The notes under the pieces were generated by a model. It made no database searches. It saw only the letters and a list, made by a program, of their open reading frames with translations, and was not told the origin of the DNA. DNA of 16,646 bases from Archangium sp. (GTDB lineage Bacteria; Myxococcota; Myxococcia; Myxococcales; Myxococcaceae): contig JAEUJT010000112.1 in NCBI GenBank assembly GCA_016793525.1, forward strand, positions 1-16,646. Reading direction: 5' to 3'. Positions 7,232 to 14,906 of the stretch are shown here, piece after piece (the first letter of the stretch is position 1; each line of letters starts with the position of its first letter). The translations under genes and the position numbers were made by a program.

Positions 7232-9805
7232 TTACTTCCGACGCGAGCGATTTCCACCGCCGCCGGAATGACCACCACCGGAGGGACCGCCGCCCCGGTG
7301 CTGATCATCGCCCCGGCTACCGTACCGAGCGCCCGAGCGCGACTCCGCAGGGCGACCGCCGCGTTCTTTCCAGAGTCGGTCGAGCACGGCTCGGGAGTCG
7401 AAGCCGCGCTCGCGCTCCACCGGAGCCGCGGGAGGTGACGCCACCGCCCCAACGCCCGGTGACGCAGCCGGAGCTTCTGCTGCTCGAGGCGGCCGCGCGG
7501 GGACACTCCCCTTCTCGAACGCCACCACCTGGGCGTCCATCTGCTTGCGCTTGATGTTCACCGAGAGCAACCGCACCTCGCACGGAGTACCGACCTTGAC
7601 CACCCGGCCATCGCCGAAGGTGATGCGGTGCGTGGCCTGCTCGAAGCGGAACCGCGGGAACACGGTCTCGCCCTTCACGAAGACGTCGACGTACACGTCG
7701 GTGAGCTCGACGAAGAAGCCGTGTTCGGTGAGGCCGGTGACCGTCGCCGCGAAGGTCTCTCCGACGTGCTTGCGCATCAGTAAGCACGCATACAGCTGGT
7801 TCACTTCGCGCTCGACCTGCATCGCGGCGCGCTCGCGCTCCGACGACTGCTGGGCCATGGCCTCGAGCGCTTCGGTGGCCTTCGGCGCGCCCTTCTTCTT
7901 GCCCTGCGCCCACACCGTCTTGAGCAACCGATGCACGAGGAGATCGGGGTAGCGGCGAATGGGCGAGGTGAAGTGCAGGTAGTCTTCGGCGCCGAGGCCG
8001 TAGTGGCCGCTGTTCGCCGACGAATACACCGCCTGCATCATCGAGCGGAGCGCCAGCTGGGTCAGCGCGCGTTGCTCGGCGTGCCCCTGCAGCTTCTGCA
8101 GCACGGCGTTGAGCTCGAGCGAGGTCAGCGCGCCCTTCACCCGAATGCCGTACGCACCGAGGAGCGTGGTGAACAACGCCAGCTTCTCGTCGTCGGGCGC
8201 GCCGTGGTACCGGTTGACGGTGGGCAGGCCGCGCTCACGGAAGAAGCGCGCCACGGCCTCGTTCGCCGCCAGCATGCACTCCTCGACCAGGCGGTGGCTC
8301 TCCCAGCGCTCGCGCCGCACCATGCGCGCCGGGAGACCGTCGGCTTCGTTGAGCTCGACCCGCGTCTCGGGCAGGTCGAAGTCGACCGCGCCGCGGGCCC
8401 GCCGCATCGCCGTGAGGCGCTTGGCCAGCTCGTTCGCGCGCTCGAACAGCGGCTTGAAGGCGTTCCGGTGCGGCACCGACTCGCCGTTCAGCACGTGGTG
8501 CACCTCGGTGTAGGTGCACCGCGCCGCGCTGCGCATCACCGCCGGGTAGACCTCGGAGGCGATCGTCGCGCCCGACGCGTCGATGACCATGTCGGCCACC
8601 ATGCAGAGGCGATCTTCGTCGGGCTTGAGCGAGCAGAGGCCGTTCGACAGGCGCTCTGGGAGCATCGGCAGCACGCGCCCAGGCAGATACACGCTGGTGC
8701 CACGGCGGAGCGCCTCAGCGTCGAGCGCGCTGCCCTCACGTACGTAGTGCGACACGTCGGCGATGGCGACGATCAACCGCGTGCCCTTGGCATGGGGCTC
8801 GACGTAGATCGCATCATCAAAGTCGCGCGCGTCTTCGCCATCGATGGTCACCAGCGGCGTGCTGCGGAGATCTCTTCGGCCCGGCGCGGTGGCCTCGGCT
8901 TCGTCGACGGTGAGCGCAAACGCGTCGGCCTCGTCCATCACCGGCGCGGCGAACTCGTCTTGAAAGCCCTTCGAGAAGGCCACCGAGAGCACCTCGACCG
9001 AGTGATCGGCTTCAGCGCCCAGCGAGCCGGCGACCTCTCCGGTGAGCGGCGCCGAGGTGCGCAGCAGCTTCGCGCCGACCCCGAGCCGCACCTTCACCAT
9101 GTCGCCCGGCCGAGCCAGCTGCGTCTTCGGCACACGAATGATGCCGAGCTCGGCCTCGCGAGGCTTCACCATCGCCTCGTTGCCTTGCTCGACGTAGGTG
9201 CCCACCACGAGCTGCCGGGTGCGCGCCTCGACCGCCACCACGCGACCAGAGCTGCGGCCAGTGCGATCGCGCGCGAGCTCGATCACCACCTGATCGTGGT
9301 CGACGGCCTTTCGCGCCTCGTCGGGGGGAATGAAGATGTCTTCACCCTTGGCGCCGCCCACCGGGGCCACGAAGGCGAACCCATCGGGGTGGTGGTGAAT
9401 CGTTCCGCGAATCTGCTTGGCGGCGGTCGCCGGAGGGTCACCGCGCTCTCGACGCGAGGTCCGAGCAGGCCCCGGGGGAGGCGGCATCGCTTTGACCTGC
9501 CCTCGCCCCCGCCCGCGCGCTGGAGTGGTTGCGGGAGGCGCAGACACCAGACCGGCGGAGGCCTTCTCTTTCCGCGGAGGCGACTTCCACGCAGGGCCCG
9601 ACGTCTGCGAGTACACACGACCGGGAATGCCGTAGCGCTTCCCCTCGCGTACCAACTTGTTGGAGCGCACCAGCTCGCGCAACACGCGCTTGAGCTCGGT
9701 CTGCGCCGGAGGTTTGAAGGCACCGGCCTTCATGATCTCCTGCAACCCGACAACCCGCCCTGCCTGATCAACAATGCTCACCACGTGAGCTGCATCAACA
9801 CGCAC
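7232..9805 (-). CDS. rnr: Ribonuclease R (3'-5' exoribonuclease)
   Basis: Processive, hydrolytic 3'-5' exoribonuclease of the RNase II/R family, degrading structured RNA in the cytoplasm; 857 aa (E. coli RNase R 813). Domains: N-terminal winged helix (1-62), a basic Pro/Arg-rich linker (70-130), two cold-shock OB folds (about 132-200 and 205-280), the RNB catalytic domain (about 310-640) with the metal-binding aspartates in TIDGEDARDFDDA (320-332) and the family signature HFTSPIRRYPDLLVHR (611-626), an S1 domain (683-765), and a low-complexity tail rich in Gly, His, Arg and Ser (820-857). The winged helix and basic tail make it RNase R and not RNase II. GTG at 9805 is chosen because AAGGA (9819-9815) lies 9 bases upstream and the winged helix begins at once. 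The closest upstream gene ends before a strong terminator at 9821-9865. Confidence 0.95.
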   Translation of the reverse strand: MRVDAAHVVSIVDQAGRVVGLQEIMKAGAFKPPAQTELKRVLRELVRSNKLVREGKRYGIPGRVYSQTSGPAWKSPPRKEKASAGLVSAPPATTPARGRGRGQVKAMPPPPGPARTSRRERGDPPATAAKQIRGTIHHHPDGFAFVAPVGGAKGEDIFIPPDEARKAVDHDQVVIELARDRTGRSSGRVVAVEARTRQLVVGTYVEQGNEAMVKPREAELGIIRVPKTQLARPGDMVKVRLGVGAKLLRTSAPLTGEVAGSLGAEADHSVEVLSVAFSKGFQDEFAAPVMDEADAFALTVDEAEATAPGRRDLRSTPLVTIDGEDARDFDDAIYVEPHAKGTRLIVAIADVSHYVREGSALDAEALRRGTSVYLPGRVLPMLPERLSNGLCSLKPDEDRLCMVADMVIDASGATIASEVYPAVMRSAARCTYTEVHHVLNGESVPHRNAFKPLFERANELAKRLTAMRRARGAVDFDLPETRVELNEADGLPARMVRRERWESHRLVEECMLAANEAVARFFRERGLPTVNRYHGAPDDEKLALFTTLLGAYGIRVKGALTSLELNAVLQKLQGHAEQRALTQLALRSMMQAVYSSANSGHYGLGAEDYLHFTSPIRRYPDLLVHRLLKTVWAQGKKKGAPKATEALEAMAQQSSERERAAMQVEREVNQLYACLLMRKHVGETFAATVTGLTEHGFFVELTDVYVDVFVKGETVFPRFRFEQATHRITFGDGRVVKVGTPCEVRLLSVNIKRKQMDAQVVAFEKGSVPARPPRAAEAPAASPGVGAVASPPAAPVERERGFDSRAVLDRLWKERGGRPAESRSGARYGSRGDDQHRGGGPSGGGHSGGGGNRSRRK

Positions 9806-9820
9806 GAATACCTGTCCTTG

Positions 9821-9865
9821 AAATGAGAAAGGCCAACCCGTCGCACGTGGCGACCAGGGTTGGCC
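9821..9865 (-). terminator. Intrinsic terminator or attenuator between the barrel-protein gene and rnr
   Basis: On the minus strand GGCCAACCC (9865-9857) pairs perfectly with GGGTTGGCC (9839-9831). Inside, GTCGC (9854-9850) pairs with GCGAC (9844-9840) around a 5-base loop, leaving a 2-base bulge. The stem is followed by TTTCTCATTT (9830-9821), a T-rich tract. On the plus strand there is no T-run after the stem, so it acts for leftward transcripts. It ends just before the rnr ribosome binding site (9819-9815), so it may control rnr as a read-through terminator or leader hairpin. Confidence 0.8.
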
Positions 9866-9895
9866 CGAAAGTAAAACCAGATGATGCGGTGCGCG

Positions 9896-10645
9896 TCAGA
9901 AGTACCACGCAGCGCCGACTCCCGGCGTCAGCGTCGACAGCACCACGATCACGTCACCCCGCGAGGTGAAGCTCAGTGGCACCTCGAGCGCCAACTTACC
10001 GGTCAACGAGAACGACGGGCTGAAGAAGTACGCCGCCCCGCCGCCGATGCGAAACCCCAACCCGATGGCCGGGTCGCCGCCGGTGGTCGCCATGGTGAAC
10101 GACGCGCCCACGGTGAACAGCGGCCGCAGCGCCGCCGACGGCGTACGAAAGTGGTAGTCGAGCCCCAACGCCGCCGAAAGCGAGAACAACGTCGCGCTGC
10201 TCACGATGCCCAGCGCCGCCCCGAGGTCGATGGTGATCGCCGCGTTGTCGTTGGCCCACAGCGCCAACCCCACCGTCGGAGCTGCCAGCGCCGCGACCGC
10301 GCCCACGCCCGAAGGTATGCCGACGCCGGTGGTGCCGAAGCCGGCGCGAATGCCGACCGCGCCAGAACCTGCAGACGCCGCGGGGCCTTCGTTTTCAACT
10401 GGCTTCACCCCGCGCGCACCGCCGTTCCCGCCACGCTGTACGGGCTGCATCGGCTCGGGAAAGCCACGCGAGGGCTGCGCCTGCTGCGGCGGAGGCGTGT
10501 TCGGCGCGTAGGGGTTGTCGTTCGGCGAGGTGCGCGTCGGCACCCCAGAGCTGGGCGTCGCCGGCTCGATCTCGGTGCCGATCTCCTGCGCCCACACCGC
10601 TGCACTGCCCACCACCACCGCCGCTGCCAACACTCGCGTCATCAT
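9896..10645 (-). CDS. Outer-membrane beta-barrel-like protein with proline-rich N-terminal linker
   Basis: A 249-aa exported protein of unknown function. MMTRVLAAAVVVGSAAVWAQ is a clear Sec signal peptide with likely cleavage after Ala19 (VWA-Q). The next 70 residues are rich in Pro, Gln, Asn and Gly (NDNPYAPNTPPPQQAQPS), a flexible periplasmic or surface linker. Residues about 95-249 alternate hydrophobic strands with Gly-rich turns (VGLALWANDNAAITIDLGAAL, GLDYHFRTPSAALRPLFTVGASF, LGFRIGGGAAYFF) and end in GVGAAWYF. The terminal Phe is the usual BAM recognition signal of outer-membrane barrels. Length suggests an 8-stranded barrel. It starts 10 bases after the H1-tailed gene and a strong terminator follows, so these two genes likely form a transcription unit. 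ATG at 10645 is preceded by GAGG; the second ATG three bases on is equally possible. Confidence 0.75.
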   Translation of the reverse strand: MMTRVLAAAVVVGSAAVWAQEIGTEIEPATPSSGVPTRTSPNDNPYAPNTPPPQQAQPSRGFPEPMQPVQRGGNGGARGVKPVENEGPAASAGSGAVGIRAGFGTTGVGIPSGVGAVAALAAPTVGLALWANDNAAITIDLGAALGIVSSATLFSLSAALGLDYHFRTPSAALRPLFTVGASFTMATTGGDPAIGLGFRIGGGAAYFFSPSFSLTGKLALEVPLSFTSRGDVIVVLSTLTPGVGAAWYF

Positions 10646-10655
10646 GGAGAAGCCC

Positions 10656-11924
10656 TCAGTTCAAGACCACGTCTGGAGCCTTCACGGTGGCCAGAACCTT
10701 GAACGTTTTTGAGAACTGCATCGGGTTGTGCACCTTGCCCAGGAAGAACTCGATTTCCTGCGGGCCGGGGTTGCGCGGGGTGAAGAAGAACTCGCGCACC
10801 GGCGTGCCGGCCACGTGGCGCAGCGACACTTCGCGGAGGCTGACGCGTTTGGCGGTCTGCGGCTCGATGGCCCACACGTGCCCCTGCTTCTCGCTCAGCG
10901 TCACCGTGAGGCCGTGGTTCAGCTTCACGTCGACCTTCTTCGGCTGCGAGCCACCGCTCTCGACCTTGACGATGTCGATGGAGTCGCGCGACACGGGCGG
11001 GTAGTCGGGCGCGCGAGGCTCGGCAGACTCGGCCTGAATGGTGCCGCCCCAGCCGGTGGTCTTTTCAACCACGCCGGTCGCCACCATCACCTCGCCCACG
11101 AACTTCTTCAGGCCCTTGGTGGCCTTGCCGACGATGGTGAAGGCCACTTGCTGGCGCGTGCCGGGGTTCGACACCACCAGGTAGAACTCTTCACCGCTCA
11201 TCTCGAGGCGGCCGCGCAGGGTGGCGAAGCCCTTGAGACCGACGGAGATACCGGGGCTGCCCAGCGTGGTCACTTCACCGGGGCTGAGGAGGCGCAGCTT
11301 CACCGCCTCGACCACCTCTTCGACAGGCGCCACGGTCGCGACATCGGCTTCGGGCTTCTTGGCCGAGTACTTCCGCACGTCGACGTAGCCGCCGTAGGCG
11401 TGGCTCCGGCGAATGAGGCCGCTCACCGACACGCGGTGATCGACGTAGGCCGGAAGCACTTCTTGATCGGGGCCCTGGAGGAGGAACCACAGCTCGCGTT
11501 TGTCGCGGCCGATCACCTCGAGGTACGGGAAGCCCTGGTAGACCACCAGGCGGCCCTTGAGCGAGCCCTCGCCGATCACGCCGCGCTGGCCGACCGTGAG
11601 CACCTGCTCCATTTCACGCTTGGTCAGCTGCTCGATGTCGGGCGGAGACTTCGTCGCCCGCGGCAACGCCTTGTCGGGCAGCGGGCCCAACCAGCCATCG
11701 GCCCGGCGCGGAACGCCGCTCACCAAGGGAACGAGCTCGGCCGCCTTCGACGGCTTGCCGGCCTTGGCAGCCGAGGCGGCGGCCTTGGCTGCAGGCGCGG
11801 CGACCTTCGCGGCCTTGGCAGGCGGCGCCGCTTTCTTCGCGACTTTCTGCGGGAGTTTCTTGGCCTTGGCAGGCGGGGTGGGCTTCACGGACTTCTTGGC
11901 GACCTTCGCCTTTTTCTTGGCCAA
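10656..11924 (-). CDS. Protein with histone-H1-like Lys/Ala/Pro tail and two OB-like repeats
   Basis: Not recognised as a named family. The start is TTG at 11924, chosen because AAGGAG (11936-11931) lies 6 bases upstream; the frame is open further up but has no comparable site. This gives 422 aa. Residues 1-62 are almost entirely Lys, Ala, Pro and Val in AKKxAKxAxK repeats, like histone H1 C-terminal domains and bacterial H1-like proteins. Then come two segments of similar pattern, about 112-190 and 226-300, each holding (K/R)GRL, an FYL or FPYLEV strand, an F-hydrophobic strand, and VxVxG(I/V) then a GG(Y/T) turn, suggesting duplicated OB-like folds. Residues about 335-415 (GHVWAIEPQT, REFFFTPRNPGPQEIEFFLG) look like an Ig-type or chagasin-like sandwich, a weak guess. 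There is no signal peptide. The gene is followed at 10 bp by the barrel protein. Confidence 0.8.
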   Translation of the reverse strand: MAKKKAKVAKKSVKPTPPAKAKKLPQKVAKKAAPPAKAAKVAAPAAKAAASAAKAGKPSKAAELVPLVSGVPRRADGWLGPLPDKALPRATKSPPDIEQLTKREMEQVLTVGQRGVIGEGSLKGRLVVYQGFPYLEVIGRDKRELWFLLQGPDQEVLPAYVDHRVSVSGLIRRSHAYGGYVDVRKYSAKKPEADVATVAPVEEVVEAVKLRLLSPGEVTTLGSPGISVGLKGFATLRGRLEMSGEEFYLVVSNPGTRQQVAFTIVGKATKGLKKFVGEVMVATGVVEKTTGWGGTIQAESAEPRAPDYPPVSRDSIDIVKVESGGSQPKKVDVKLNHGLTVTLSEKQGHVWAIEPQTAKRVSLREVSLRHVAGTPVREFFFTPRNPGPQEIEFFLGKVHNPMQFSKTFKVLATVKAPDVVLN

Positions 11925-12051
11925 CGCGGTCTCCTTCGTTTGCCGAAACGGCAGCGCAGAGATGCCGCGCCTACACAAGATCAGCCCCCCATGTCAATGC
12001 AAGTCTCGGCAATTCCTCTTGGTTTTCAAACCTGCGACAACTCGAGTGCTC
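11925..12051. promoter_or_regulatory. Divergent promoter region between the H1-tailed gene and moeA
   Basis: This 127-bp gap separates two divergent transcription units and must carry promoters for both. Towards the minus-strand gene there is a strong AAGGAG ribosome binding site (11936-11931) and, just upstream, a small perfect hairpin TGCCG/CGGCA (11941-11945/11949-11953) that would sit in its leader. The middle (11990-12030) is the most AT-rich part of the gap and is the likely promoter area; I cannot assign a convincing -35/-10 pair. The moeA side has no strong Shine-Dalgarno sequence. Confidence 0.45.
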
Positions 12052-13245
12052 ATGCTGACGGTCGAGGAAACGCTGGCGCGGGTGCTGGAGGCGGTACCGC
12101 GGTTGGAGGCAGAGACGGCGCCCATCGCCGCCGCGATCGGACGGATCCTCACGGGCCCAGTACACGCGGCACGAACGCTCCCTCCCTGGGACAACTCGGC
12201 GATGGATGGGTACGCGATTCGCCACGGTGACGCCCCCGGAAGGCTGGCGGTGGTCGACGCGGTGTACGCGGGCGATCGGCCCCAACGTCCCCTTTCACCG
12301 GGGGAATGTGCCCGCATTCAGACTGGGGCTCCGCTTCCTCCCGGCGCCGATGCCATCGTCCCTCAAGAGCACGCGCGGCGAACGGGCGATCACATTCAGC
12401 TCGACGCGCCGGTCTCGTCAGGGGCCTTCGTACGGCTCGCTGGCGAAGACACCCGGGCGGGCGCCCTTCTCCTTTCGGCCGGAACGCGGGTCGGCTTGGC
12501 CGAGGCAGCGGCGCTGTGGGCGCAGGGAGCCACGTCGGTTCAGGTTCCTCGGCGTCCGTCGGTGGCCATCGCCTCGAGTGGTGACGAGCTGGCGCCTGTC
12601 GGTTCGCCGCCGAGCGATCGGTTGATCGACACCAACACGCCGATGATCGCCCGCGCGGTCGAGCTCACGGGGGGGCGTGCCACACCACTCGGCTTGGCAG
12701 CCGACCGGCTCGACGCCGTGACCGACGTCTTGGCGAGAGGGCTGACGCACGACGTGCTGATCACCGTCTCCGGCGCCTCTGTTGGAGATCGCGACTTCAC
12801 CCGGCCGGCGCTGACCGCGCTTGGGGTCTCCATCGAGGCGTGGAAAGTCGCCATGAAGCCAGGCAAGCCCTTCACCTTGGGCCGCCGCGGGACCACGGTG
12901 GTGTTTGGCCTCCCAGGAAACCCCGTCTCGGCGTTGGTGACCTTCGAGCTCTTCGTTCGGCCCGCGCTCCGAGCCATGCAAGGCCTGTCCCCTGGGCCAC
13001 CTCGCCTCACTGGGCGCTTGGCGACCGCGGCCACCAAACCGGCCGGGCTTGCGCACTTCCTCCGCGCCTCAGTGACCGAGCGCGACGGAGCGCTGTGGGC
13101 CACGCCGACAGCCACACAATCCTCCGGGGCGTTGTCGTCGGCGCTCGGCGCGACACACCTCATCGTTCTCCCAGAGAACGCGACAGAGGTCCCCGAAGGC
13201 GCCAGCATCTCCTTGATTCCATTGAGTTGGGCGAACGAGCCGTGA
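12052..13245 (+). CDS. moeA: Molybdopterin molybdenumtransferase MoeA
   Basis: Inserts molybdate into adenylylated molybdopterin in the last step of molybdenum cofactor synthesis, in the cytoplasm. 397 aa, close to the E. coli MoeA length (411). Motifs: PPWDNSAMDGYAIR (44-57), the family signature of domain I/III; the molybdopterin-binding MoCF domain (about 168-310) with SSGDELAP (175-182), DTNTPMI (193-199), TVSGASVGDRDF (238-249) and GLPGNPVSALVTFELFVRPAL (286-306); and the C-terminal domain IV (about 315-397). The usual SGGVSVG reads SGASVG here, a mild variation. ATG at 12052 is used; an in-frame GTG two codons upstream (12046) is an alternative and neither has a strong ribosome binding site. 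The gene begins a plus-strand run with ribA and a hydrolase, with 115 bp before ribA. No other molybdenum genes are in the window. Confidence 0.94.
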   Translation: MLTVEETLARVLEAVPRLEAETAPIAAAIGRILTGPVHAARTLPPWDNSAMDGYAIRHGDAPGRLAVVDAVYAGDRPQRPLSPGECARIQTGAPLPPGADAIVPQEHARRTGDHIQLDAPVSSGAFVRLAGEDTRAGALLLSAGTRVGLAEAAALWAQGATSVQVPRRPSVAIASSGDELAPVGSPPSDRLIDTNTPMIARAVELTGGRATPLGLAADRLDAVTDVLARGLTHDVLITVSGASVGDRDFTRPALTALGVSIEAWKVAMKPGKPFTLGRRGTTVVFGLPGNPVSALVTFELFVRPALRAMQGLSPGPPRLTGRLATAATKPAGLAHFLRASVTERDGALWATPTATQSSGALSSALGATHLIVLPENATEVPEGASISLIPLSWANEP

Positions 13246-13360
13246 CCATCTGGGCAACCTTTCACCACCCGGCTCATCTCACTGGTTGTTGACCAGGAGG
13301 GGCCGTCGCCCGCATGGTGCGCCATCGCCGGCTCCAACCAGGCGAGTCGAAGGGGTTCTC

Positions 13361-14032
13361 ATGAGTTCCAAAACTCCAATCTTGCCGACGCGAAAGCTGT
13401 CGAACCACTTGGAGCGATTCTCGGAGTCTGACCTCCCCACTGAGCGCGGCACGTTCCGCATCGTGGTGTTCCGCGACCGGCGAAACGGCAAAGAGCACGT
13501 GGCCATGGTCAAAGGTGACGTCACGGGGCGCGAAGGGGTGCCGGTGCGGCTGCACTCTGAATGTTTGACCAGTGAGATCTTCGGCAGCCTCCGGTGCGAC
13601 TGCCGGGCACAGCTCGATCGCGCGCTCGACTTCATCAACCAGCAGGGGTGCGGAGTGCTGCTCTACCTGCGCCAAGAAGGCCGGGGCATCGGGCTGGGGA
13701 ACAAGATTCGCGCGTACGCCCTCCAGCAAGAGCAAGGGCTCGACACCGTCGACGCCAACCTGAAGCTCGGCTTCGCTGACGACCTGCGCCGGTACGACAT
13801 CGCGGCGGAGATGTTGCGGTCGCTCGACGTGCAGAGCGTCGACCTCATCACCAACAACCCGCTCAAGATCGCGGGCCTCGTCGACGAAGGGGTGCCGGTG
13901 CGACGGCGAATTCCCTCGCGCACCCTCACGAATCCCCTTAACGTCGACTACCTGAAGACGAAGCGCGATCGATCAGGACACCTCATTGAGTTCCTCAGCG
14001 AGGAAGCGACAGAAACCAAGCAAACCGGGTAG
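13361..14032 (+). CDS. ribA: GTP cyclohydrolase II
   Basis: First committed step of riboflavin synthesis: opens GTP to 2,5-diamino-6-ribosylamino-4(3H)-pyrimidinone 5'-phosphate with release of formate and pyrophosphate. This is a 223-aa stand-alone enzyme (E. coli RibA 196), not the fused RibBA. The zinc ligands C68, C79 and C81 lie in SECLTSEIFGSLRCDC, and the catalytic and GTP-binding segment YLRQEGRGIGLGNKIRAYALQ (102-122) is followed by DTVDANLKLGF and the conserved TNNPLKI (164-170). It has about 30 extra N-terminal residues compared with minimal RibA. ATG at 13361 has GAAGGGG 5 bases upstream and is preferred over an in-frame start at 13286. The last 47 bases overlap the downstream hydrolase gene, which suggests translational coupling. 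Confidence 0.93.
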   Translation: MSSKTPILPTRKLSNHLERFSESDLPTERGTFRIVVFRDRRNGKEHVAMVKGDVTGREGVPVRLHSECLTSEIFGSLRCDCRAQLDRALDFINQQGCGVLLYLRQEGRGIGLGNKIRAYALQQEQGLDTVDANLKLGFADDLRRYDIAAEMLRSLDVQSVDLITNNPLKIAGLVDEGVPVRRRIPSRTLTNPLNVDYLKTKRDRSGHLIEFLSEEATETKQTG

Positions 14033-14894
14033 CGGCACGTCGCGCGGGAAACGCGCCGCGGCGTCGTCTGGCCCGTTGTCCCTGCGCTTTTGGGGCGTTC
14101 GTGGGTCCATTCCCACGCCCGGCCCCACCACCGCCCGGTACGGCGGCAACACCCCCTGCATCGAAGTGCGCATCGGCGACGAGCTGGTGCTGTTCGACCT
14201 CGGCACCGGTATTCGCGGCTTCGGCGAGTCGGCCAAGCCGCCGATTCGCGGCACGATCTTCATCTCGCACTACCACTACGATCACCTGCAGGGCCTGCCG
14301 TTCTTCGTGCCCATCTTCAACCCGCGCAACGAGTTCACCATTCGTGGGCCGACGCGTGAGGGCCGCACGGTGCAAGACGTGATCTCCGGGCAGATGCAGC
14401 AGCCCTTCTTCCCGGTCACCGCCGAAATGGTGTTCCGCGCCAAGCTCACCTACGAGCCGATGGCCGCGGGAGACACGGTGCGTATCGGCGACGGCGTCGT
14501 CACCGCGCTCGAGACCAACCACCCGGGCGGCAACCTCGCCTACCGCATCGACTGCCAGGGCAAGTCGATCGTTTATGCCACCGACACCGAACACGGCACG
14601 GAGCGCGACTCCAAGTTGATCGAGTTCGCGCGGGGCGCCGACATTTTCATCTACGACGCGATGTACACAGAAGACGAGTACCGAGGGAAAATCGGCTCGG
14701 CGAAGCTCGGCTGGGGCCACTCCACGTGGCAGACCGCGGTGGAGATCGCGAACACGGCCGGCATTGGCACGCTGGTGTTGTTCCACCACGATCCCACTCG
14801 CTCCGATGACGCGCTCGACGCGCTGGTGGCCGAAGTTCGCGCGGTGCGAAAGAAGACCATCGCCGCGCGCGAAGGCCTCGTGCTGGTGCCGTAA
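13986..14894 (+). CDS. Metallo-beta-lactamase-fold hydrolase
   Basis: A 302-aa cytoplasmic hydrolase of the Lactamase_B_2 type. After a basic, Ser/Lys-rich N-terminus (1-30), the fold starts with LSLRFWGVRGSIPTPG (31-46). The two-metal site is complete: HYHYDH (95-100; H95, H97, D99, H100), H179 in TNHPGGN, D200 in YATDTEHG, and a late His in LVLFHHDP (264-270). Substrate is unknown; relatives include cyclic-nucleotide and phosphonate phosphodiesterases and many uncharacterised enzymes. The start is TTG at 13986, supported by AGGA (13975-13978) 7 bases upstream; no ATG occurs in frame before the domain. It begins inside the end of ribA (47-base overlap), so it is probably translated with it. 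The stop lies 12 bp from the end of the convergent small gene at 14907. Confidence 0.88.
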   Translation: MSSSARKRQKPSKPGSGTSRGKRAAASSGPLSLRFWGVRGSIPTPGPTTARYGGNTPCIEVRIGDELVLFDLGTGIRGFGESAKPPIRGTIFISHYHYDHLQGLPFFVPIFNPRNEFTIRGPTREGRTVQDVISGQMQQPFFPVTAEMVFRAKLTYEPMAAGDTVRIGDGVVTALETNHPGGNLAYRIDCQGKSIVYATDTEHGTERDSKLIEFARGADIFIYDAMYTEDEYRGKIGSAKLGWGHSTWQTAVEIANTAGIGTLVLFHHDPTRSDDALDALVAEVRAVRKKTIAAREGLVLVP

Positions 14895-14906
14895 GGCGTC
14901 GGCGAG

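Noticed and set aside
7931..9826. 631-codon plus-strand open frame opposite rnr
   Set aside because: Composition is that of an antisense shadow, whereas RNase R on the other strand has all catalytic motifs.
11737..11924. Repeats in the Lys/Ala-rich coding segment as a CRISPR or DNA repeat array
   Set aside because: The repetition follows codons for Ala and Lys in a coding frame, with irregular spacing and no unique spacers.
11925..11978. Eighteen-codon upstream extension of the H1-tailed gene
   Set aside because: Its first ATG lacks a ribosome binding site, while TTG at 11924 has AAGGAG at ideal spacing and starts the Lys-rich tail directly.
10728..12230. 500-codon plus-strand open frame opposite the H1-tailed gene, running into moeA
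   Set aside because: Leu/His/Gly/Arg-rich shadow frame; it also conflicts with moeA, which is confirmed by signature motifs in another frame.
12540..13337. Minus-strand open frame opposite moeA
   Set aside because: Low-information Ser/Arg/Pro-rich shadow; moeA signatures are on the plus strand.
13246..13360. Regulatory leader (FMN-type riboswitch) before ribA
   Set aside because: The gap is only 115 bp and I could not find the conserved FMN-aptamer segments or an expression-platform hairpin; nothing beyond a plausible ribosome binding site is visible.
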